This document shows positions 5,084 through 9,103 of a stretch of 9,103 bases of DNA, piece after piece. The stretch's first letter is position 1, and the number at the start of each line of letters is the position of its first letter. Under the pieces are notes generated by a model, which was not told the DNA's origin, did no database searches, and worked only from the letters and a program-made list of their open reading frames with translations. The stretch comes from an uncultured Desulfobacterales bacterium (GTDB lineage Bacteria > Desulfobacterota > Desulfobacteria > Desulfobacterales > UBA11574): assembly GCA_937925895.1 (NCBI GenBank), contig CALANC010000380.1:1-9103 (forward strand), written 5' to 3'. The position numbers and the translations under genes are program-made.

Positions 5084-7225
5084 TTACTTTACGATACGGA
5101 CGCGCGTAGAAACGTGCGCTTCACCGCCGATAAGATCCTGATAATCCAACGTGGCACCTGCGTCGGGAATCAGTCGGTTGTCACTTACGCCCTTGCAAGC
5201 ACTGGCTACACCGCCCACGGTTGACCCGAACCCATGGCCAAGGGCCACGCAATCCGGCCGGATGCGCTCCGATAATTTAACCTGGATCTGGACACTGCCG
5301 GTAGGCGACTCTGCTGTTATCGTATCTCCCTCGGAGACATCCAGCTCTTTGGCCGCCACCGGATTCATCAGGAGAGGGTTTTCTTGAAATCCCGATATAC
5401 TGTCACGAAGTTGCGGGTTATTAAAGGTCCACTGCCCTGAACCGGAGTGAAAGATCGTCCGGTAGGAGACGAGGACGAAGGGATAATCATCCAAGACCGC
5501 CCTGTACTCTAAGGGAAGGTCCACCCTCGGGAACGCCTGGCTCCAAGGTGCTTCCTCCAGATCCTCCCAGTATAGGTGCACTTTTTCGCTGGGTGTTCCG
5601 AAACCGCCTGCTGTTTCATACTTTCTGAAACCGATACTGCCCGGAGACCAATGTCCTCCCATCTCTTGAAGCTTTTTTACCGAAAGCCCCAGTCCGGAGA
5701 GCTCGATGTCATAATAAGAGACAAGGTCATCGAATTGGAAATACTCCGGGGAAAGCTCTTTACCCATCTCGATGAATACATCGTTGGCGTGGCGGCACTC
5801 GCCCGGGGCTTCCACAATCGGCTGGCGCAGGGCCACGCCATGTCCGAAATTGTACCACCATGGCATGTAGAGAAGCTCCCACCGTTCAAAATAGGACTTA
5901 TCAGGTAAGACAAGATCGGCATGTTTGGAGGTTTCTGAGAGCATGATCTCGAAGCTAACCAGAAGTTCAAGTTTGTAGTTGCCGTTTTCGTCCTTTTCAC
6001 AGACCGCCTTCTGCCAGCTGTAGTCTCCCATCTCTGTCAAGGCGGGATTAGCCTCCGCCACCATAAGCACTTTGAGGTCGCCATTCCTAATCGCCTGGGC
6101 TTCGTACCACGTCGGCTCCATAATAAAGGAGTATTTTTCGAACTTATCCTTGTCCGGGCCTGTCCTGTGCCATCCTAAATCATGCAAGGAAGGCGGCGTC
6201 GGCGCTGGTTCGACGGGTGAAAGTGGTACAAGATCCGGCAGAGGTTGTCCTCCAGGATTATCAATGTTGCCGGTAACGGCCATGAAGATGCACCAGGCAT
6301 GTGAAAAGTCGAGGGCATTTCCGAGCATGACGCCTTTGAAACTGTCTACACCCACGGAGGGCGCCATAGCACATTCTTCGGCCAACTGCCTGATGGTTTC
6401 TGCCGGGACATCGCAGATTTCGCTCATACGCTCCGGGGTCTTATCTGCCAGATAGTCCTGCAACTTCTTGAAATCGCCCTCCCGGATCCAGTTGGCCACA
6501 AACTCTCTGTCATACATCCCATTGGCCACGATATGTTGAATCATGCCCACAAAAAAGGCGGTATCGCCACCCGGCCTAATGGGAATCCACTGATCGGCCT
6601 TTGCCGCCTCGGCTGTAAAGAAAGGATCAACAACGACCAATTTGGCACCGCGCTCTTTGGCCTCTAAAATATCTTTGGGTATTGAGGCATCCTCGAGTCC
6701 GCCAAAGGCGTGGCGGCCGGCCAGCATCATAATCCCACCTTCAGGCACCGTAAACCACGCTGGAGGAATGTGATGATTTGGAACGCCTCCGGTGGTCTTA
6801 ATCCAAGCCAAGATCTTGGCGGAGTCGCAGTGTGGAAGCGCTGTGTTGATAAATCCGCCGTAAGCATTGAGAAATCGCCATTTGGGATCCGTAATACTGT
6901 GGGGAAAGAAGCTGGCCGTTAGTTTGTGCGCCTCCCCCCGATCTCTCAGATCTTTGAGTTTGGTTGTTATAATGTCTACGGCCTCGTCCCAGGAGATCCG
7001 CTCGAACTTCCCTTCACCACGCTCACCTACACGTTTCATTGGATAGGTGAGTCGGTCTGGAGAGTATTGCAGCGAGACCCCGGACATCCCTTTGACGCAG
7101 GCCTTACCACGAGAATTTGGGTTTCCCCTGATCTCCTTGAGCACGCCGTCTTCGACTCGGGCAATAATGGCGCACTCAGCCTTACACTGGTAACACATCG
7201 TGGGAATCCACCCCGATTTCTCCAT
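5084..7225 (-). CDS. Cytoplasmic molybdopterin (Mo/W) oxidoreductase catalytic subunit
   Basis: A 713-residue DMSO-reductase-superfamily enzyme with a bis-pterin Mo or W centre. An N-terminal [4Fe-4S] site is formed by C11-x2-C14-x3-C18 and C43. Further landmarks are ERISWDEAVDII (75-86), a likely metal ligand C133 in LPHCDSAK, the pterin-binding core KLVVVDPFFTAEAAKADQW (195-213), TGNIDNPGG (318-326), HADLVLPDKSYFER (435-448), and the C-terminal pterin-binding domain (about 581-713) with MNPVAAKELDVSEGD and GHGFG (663-667). The protein begins straight into the FeS motif with no Tat signal, so it stays in the cytoplasm, unlike exported PsrA or PhsA. C133 is followed by Asp, not the His of formate dehydrogenases, and K15 stands where acetylene hydratase has its catalytic Asp. 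The sequence looks closest to polysulfide/thiosulfate-reductase-type proteins, but the substrate is open. Strong ribosome site GGAGGAGGTG; 12 bp from the electron-transfer gene. Confidence 0.88.
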   Translation of the reverse strand: MEKSGWIPTMCYQCKAECAIIARVEDGVLKEIRGNPNSRGKACVKGMSGVSLQYSPDRLTYPMKRVGERGEGKFERISWDEAVDIITTKLKDLRDRGEAHKLTASFFPHSITDPKWRFLNAYGGFINTALPHCDSAKILAWIKTTGGVPNHHIPPAWFTVPEGGIMMLAGRHAFGGLEDASIPKDILEAKERGAKLVVVDPFFTAEAAKADQWIPIRPGGDTAFFVGMIQHIVANGMYDREFVANWIREGDFKKLQDYLADKTPERMSEICDVPAETIRQLAEECAMAPSVGVDSFKGVMLGNALDFSHAWCIFMAVTGNIDNPGGQPLPDLVPLSPVEPAPTPPSLHDLGWHRTGPDKDKFEKYSFIMEPTWYEAQAIRNGDLKVLMVAEANPALTEMGDYSWQKAVCEKDENGNYKLELLVSFEIMLSETSKHADLVLPDKSYFERWELLYMPWWYNFGHGVALRQPIVEAPGECRHANDVFIEMGKELSPEYFQFDDLVSYYDIELSGLGLSVKKLQEMGGHWSPGSIGFRKYETAGGFGTPSEKVHLYWEDLEEAPWSQAFPRVDLPLEYRAVLDDYPFVLVSYRTIFHSGSGQWTFNNPQLRDSISGFQENPLLMNPVAAKELDVSEGDTITAESPTGSVQIQVKLSERIRPDCVALGHGFGSTVGGVASACKGVSDNRLIPDAGATLDYQDLIGGEAHVSTRVRIVK

Positions 7226-7347
7226 AATCTACACCTCCTCCTCTTTTTAAACGCCCACTTTTAGGGCTGGTTACTAAATTTGGAGATCCTGTATAGGACA
7301 TCTTTCCGATGTAACTACGGGGACGAACGGTAAGCTCCTTAACAGCC
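7226..7347 (-). other. Intercistronic gap within the operon
   Basis: This is the only gap of any size in the operon (122 bases). It holds an AAGGAG just after the small gene's stop with no start codon in register, a small hairpin ACATC-TTTCC-GATGT (7298-7312), and the GGAGGAGGTG ribosome site for the molybdopterin gene. I see no convincing internal promoter. The hairpin might affect relative expression or mRNA cutting. Confidence 0.3.
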
Positions 7348-7488
7348 TTATTCCTCGTCCTTTTCGTCATCTTTTGGATAATTTGGGTACCTGCGATGAA
7401 AGACTTTAACCGTCAGATAGGTGATAACCACAAAGAGAGCAAAGAGAGACCAGATCAACAGATTAAATGGCGAATATTCAGGGCCCAT
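7348..7488 (-). CDS. 46-residue single-pass membrane protein
   Basis: ATG at 7488 follows a strong GAGGAGG with eight-base spacing. That ribosome site lies immediately after, and partly overlaps, the TGA stop of the FNT gene, so translation is probably coupled. The product has a short N-terminus (MGPEYSP), one hydrophobic helix (about residues 8-30, NLLIWSLFALFVVITYL and on), a positive patch HRRYPNYPK and an acidic tail DDEKDEE. By the positive-inside rule the tail faces the cytoplasm. I do not recognise a family. Its place between the channel and the redox enzyme suggests an accessory role, such as a small channel partner or an anchor bringing the soluble enzyme to the membrane; this is inference. 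The ribosome site, typical small-membrane-protein layout and gene spacing make a real gene likely. Confidence 0.75.
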   Translation of the reverse strand: MGPEYSPFNLLIWSLFALFVVITYLTVKVFHRRYPNYPKDDEKDEE

Positions 7489-7501
7489 ACAGGGAGCCTC
7501 C

Positions 7502-8383
7502 TCACTGTTTTAACATCATCTGTGTTTTGTTTTTATAAAGTTCAACTACTCTTTTCGGATGAGATACCAGATGGAACACAATGGCTACGAAAAGGATCCC
7601 ACCTATCAGATTTCCAAGAACCGTATATAATTGATTGTGCGCCCATCCGTATTTACCGAAGCCCCAGTGCAGGATGACCGGGACCACATCCGGCATTTTT
7701 GCTACGACCTCCAGATAAAGATCCTGCTGAAAAAGAGGCAGTGCAAGAAAACCGATGTTGGCGATGCAGTGCTCGGTCATACCAGCCACAAAGGCCAGAG
7801 GCCCGTAAGCCGCCATGGCGATCTTGGAGATGTCATCGTTTGCCTTTACGTAGAGAATGGCTGCAATTTGGAGCATCCAAGTGCATACGATGCCCATAAC
7901 AAAGATCTGTGAAGCTGTCTGTCCTAACTTGGCAATGCCAATATTGTGCGCTCTTATGAGCCATGGTAGAAATGCGTAGCTGCCGGATTTGCTGATTAGC
8001 CACATGAAAAACATGCTGCCCAAGAAGTTGCCCACGTACCCGAAGGTGACGCCCCAGATGAACCACCCCCAGTTGATGCGACGGTGGAAAACGCCGATCA
8101 TTCCAATGTACATGTCGGCCGTAACAAGGGTCATGCCGCTGACCATGATAATCACCAAAGAAAACATGAACACGAGCCCCATAAGCAGGTTGGCCAGCCC
8201 CGGTGCAAGCTTTTCCGGTACGCCGGCGCTAACCGCCAGGGCCAGCGTTGCCCCGAAGACGACCATAGCGCCACCGGAGAATCCGCTTATCAGATAGGCT
8301 AGCGGCCTGTGACGGATCATATCCCACTTATAGGTGCAAATGTCAGCGACCCTCACGACGAGTTCATCGACGTTTGCTGGCAT
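7502..8383 (-). CDS. Formate/nitrite transporter (FNT) family channel
   Basis: A 293-residue polytopic inner-membrane protein of normal FNT length with about six helices (approximately 30-52, 63-95, 104-130, 157-180, 188-219, 250-275). Family landmarks: SGG (36-38) in helix 1; the broken second helix VSGMTLVTADM (81-91), the equivalent of the GxELFT omega loop of FocA; K152 in AKLGQ; the conserved pore His in GMTEHCIAN (201-209, H205); and GNLIGG (257-262). FNT pentamers conduct small monovalent anions: formate, nitrite, hydrosulfide or short carboxylates. Here the omega-loop sequence differs from FocA, so the ion cannot be assigned from sequence. First gene of the operon, ATG at 8383 after AGGAGG. 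Co-transcription with a redox enzyme suggests it moves that enzyme's substrate or product. Confidence 0.92.
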   Translation of the reverse strand: MPANVDELVVRVADICTYKWDMIRHRPLAYLISGFSGGAMVVFGATLALAVSAGVPEKLAPGLANLLMGLVFMFSLVIIMVSGMTLVTADMYIGMIGVFHRRINWGWFIWGVTFGYVGNFLGSMFFMWLISKSGSYAFLPWLIRAHNIGIAKLGQTASQIFVMGIVCTWMLQIAAILYVKANDDISKIAMAAYGPLAFVAGMTEHCIANIGFLALPLFQQDLYLEVVAKMPDVVPVILHWGFGKYGWAHNQLYTVLGNLIGGILFVAIVFHLVSHPKRVVELYKNKTQMMLKQ

Positions 8384-8444
8384 ATAATCCTCCTGTCTCT
8401 GGCATCTGTAGATATAGATTGTTTGTGTTTGATGTTAGATTTTA

Positions 8445-8488
8445 TGGTTCCAAGTCAATTGAGGAGACAAAAAGTGGTTCCAATCAAT
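8445..8488 (-). promoter_or_regulatory. Pair of direct repeats, candidate operators
   Basis: TGGTTCCAAGTCAAT (8445-8459) and TGGTTCCAATCAAT (8475-8488) differ by one inserted base and start exactly 30 bp apart, about three helical turns. The upstream copy covers the predicted -10 and transcription start and the other lies in the 5' leader. This would suit a cooperative repressor or a regulator that loops the start region. No regulator gene is in the window. Confidence 0.45.
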
Positions 8489-8511
8489 AACAACATTTGT
8501 AGAAATGTCAA
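8483..8511 (-). promoter_or_regulatory. Sigma70-type promoter of the FNT-molybdopterin operon
   Basis: On the minus strand a perfect TTGACA (-35, 8506-8511) is followed after 16-17 bases by TATTGAT (-10 region, 8483-8489), a weak match that would benefit from an activator. Predicted start near 8476, giving a leader of about 90 bases before the ATG at 8383. No better candidate was seen upstream of this operon. Confidence 0.45.
8493..8508. promoter_or_regulatory. Palindrome in the promoter spacer
   Basis: ACATTT-GTAG-AAATGT has perfect 6-bp inverted arms and sits between the -35 and -10 elements, overlapping the first bases of the -35. A dimeric regulator bound here would block polymerase. It is separate from the direct repeats next to it. 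Confidence 0.4.
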
Positions 8512-8968
8512 GCAAATTAAACAGAATTAAGCTATAAAATTAATATGTTATGACACTTTGTGGTATTTGTGGTTGAAAGGTATTTATTGAAAAGGTGCGT
8601 TTTGATAGAGACTATGGAAGGTTGCTGGAACCTTTTTCGGAAACACAATATCTTGATTCAGATATAACTTGCAAAAAGTGTAGATTCCTTGCCTGAATTT
8701 TCAATGCCGTTAAATTTATGATTCGTAATAGGAATCATTAATCCGGCTCTTTGTGGAAAAACAAGCAAATTGTTGGAACACCGAAGTTGTGGTTTCTGGC
8801 AGTATGTGGAATATAGAAGTTTGTATCGTATATTGTGATATCTGTAAAGATTTTAGGGTTGAAATTCGTGCGATAAATAGCAGATACATGCAATCGGGTT
8901 TCGTTACGGATTTTTAGGAAGTAGATCAGATTTTAACCAAAAAGGGAGAGCCACAATTTATGCGCCAC
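8512..8968. other. AT-rich flank with no supported gene
   Basis: No frame here has both a start and a ribosome site. On the plus strand 8804-8917 encodes 37 residues from ATG with a YCDICKDF segment that could be half a zinc ribbon, but there is no ribosome site and the frame is open only from about 8733, so I do not call it. A weak hairpin AAGGTT-GCTGG-AACCTT followed by TTT (8618-8634, plus strand) could be a terminator for something transcribed rightward, but nothing upstream on that strand is a gene. Confidence 0.4.
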
Positions 8969-9046
8969 ATGGTTCTGTGTCCGGCGACCTTCCCTCGAAT
9001 GGCTGAACGTGCCTTCCGCATCTCGTGTGTCACAGCACAGAACCAT
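8969..9046. repeat. 78-bp GC-richer element closed by 11-bp perfect inverted arms
   Basis: ATGGTTCTGTG (8969-8979) and CACAGAACCAT (9036-9046) are perfect inverted arms around a 56-base interior clearly richer in GC than its surroundings. The interior has two similar pieces, CGACCTTCCC and CGTGCCTTCCGC, and a doubled CACAG next to the right arm. On the plus strand AAAGGGAG (8941-8948) precedes an ATG (8961) opening a 29-codon frame that spans the element, and the minus strand is also open, so coding cannot be settled. It could be a structured RNA, a REP-like repeat or a small mobile remnant. Confidence 0.4.
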
Positions 9047-9103
9047 TGAGTTTCAATCACTCGCATTTTATGTCCAGGTAAAGGTTTTGTGTTCAATGTT
9101 GTT

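Noticed and set aside
5084..7225. Selenocysteine formate dehydrogenase
   Set aside because: There is no in-frame TGA, the metal ligand position is an ordinary Cys codon, and the following His of formate dehydrogenases is missing.
7182..7370. 62-codon minus-strand frame between the FNT and molybdopterin genes
   Set aside because: It overlaps both the small membrane gene and the molybdopterin start in another frame, has no ribosome site, and its composition is not protein-like.
8804..8917. 37-codon plus-strand frame with YCDICKDF
   Set aside because: It has only one Cys pair, no ribosome site, and lies in DNA with no other sign of genes.

Overview
The window has two very different compositions. 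Between about 3080 and 8383 lies a compact, moderately GC-rich operon on the minus strand. On either side (1-3079 and 8384-9103) is AT-rich, gene-poor DNA carrying small accessory genes, gene remnants and repeats. The content suggests an anaerobic bacterium, probably of the sulfate-reducing or syntrophic Deltaproteobacteria (Desulfobacterota) type: a cytoplasmic Mo/W-pterin enzyme, iron-sulfur flavoproteins of the glutamate-synthase small-chain family and a formate/nitrite transporter together. This assignment is an inference; no marker gene is present.

Operon (minus strand, transcribed from about 8480 down to about 3010). Order: (1) a formate/nitrite-transporter (FNT) family channel, 7502-8383; (2) a 46-residue single-pass membrane protein, 7348-7488; (3) a 713-residue molybdopterin oxidoreductase with one N-terminal [4Fe-4S] site and no export signal, 5084-7225; (4) a 663-residue chimera, 3080-5071, in which a complete glutamate-synthase small-chain (GltD-like) FAD/NAD(P) domain sits inside a DmsB/PsrB-type four-cluster ferredoxin. 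Every gene has a good Shine-Dalgarno sequence. A TTGACA promoter with a palindrome and two 30-bp-spaced direct repeats precedes the FNT gene, and a nested hairpin follows the last gene. The simplest model is a soluble NAD(P)-coupled Mo/W redox enzyme, with electrons passing pyridine nucleotide - FAD - FeS clusters - pterin site, paired with a channel for its small anionic substrate or product. Formate is the obvious guess from the FNT protein. However, the catalytic subunit lacks the Cys/Sec-His pair of classical formate dehydrogenases and the active-site Asp of acetylene hydratase. Overall it resembles polysulfide/thiosulfate-reductase-type proteins, so sulfur substrates with hydrosulfide traffic are a serious alternative.

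Left accessory region (1-3009). Two copies of a roughly 147-bp direct repeat (362-508 and 2796-2941) bracket a block of minus-strand small genes: a pRiA4b ORF-3 family protein (697-1170), a TPR protein (1404-2012) and an unrecognised 84-residue charged protein (2125-2379). Between the TPR gene and the pRiA4b gene lies a 5'-truncated coding remnant whose motif resembles the C-terminus of L-2-amino-thiazoline-4-carboxylic acid hydrolase-like proteins. Its end runs into a 74-bp site with the layout of an integron attC (1186-1259), 15 bp upstream of the pRiA4b start. This looks like the relic of a gene-cassette array; no integrase is in the window. At the extreme left is a decayed minus-strand reading frame with two stops.

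Right flank (8512-9103). No convincing gene. It holds a weak hairpin near 8618-8634, a 37-codon open frame with little support, and a GC-richer 78-bp element (8969-9046) closed by perfect 11-bp inverted arms.
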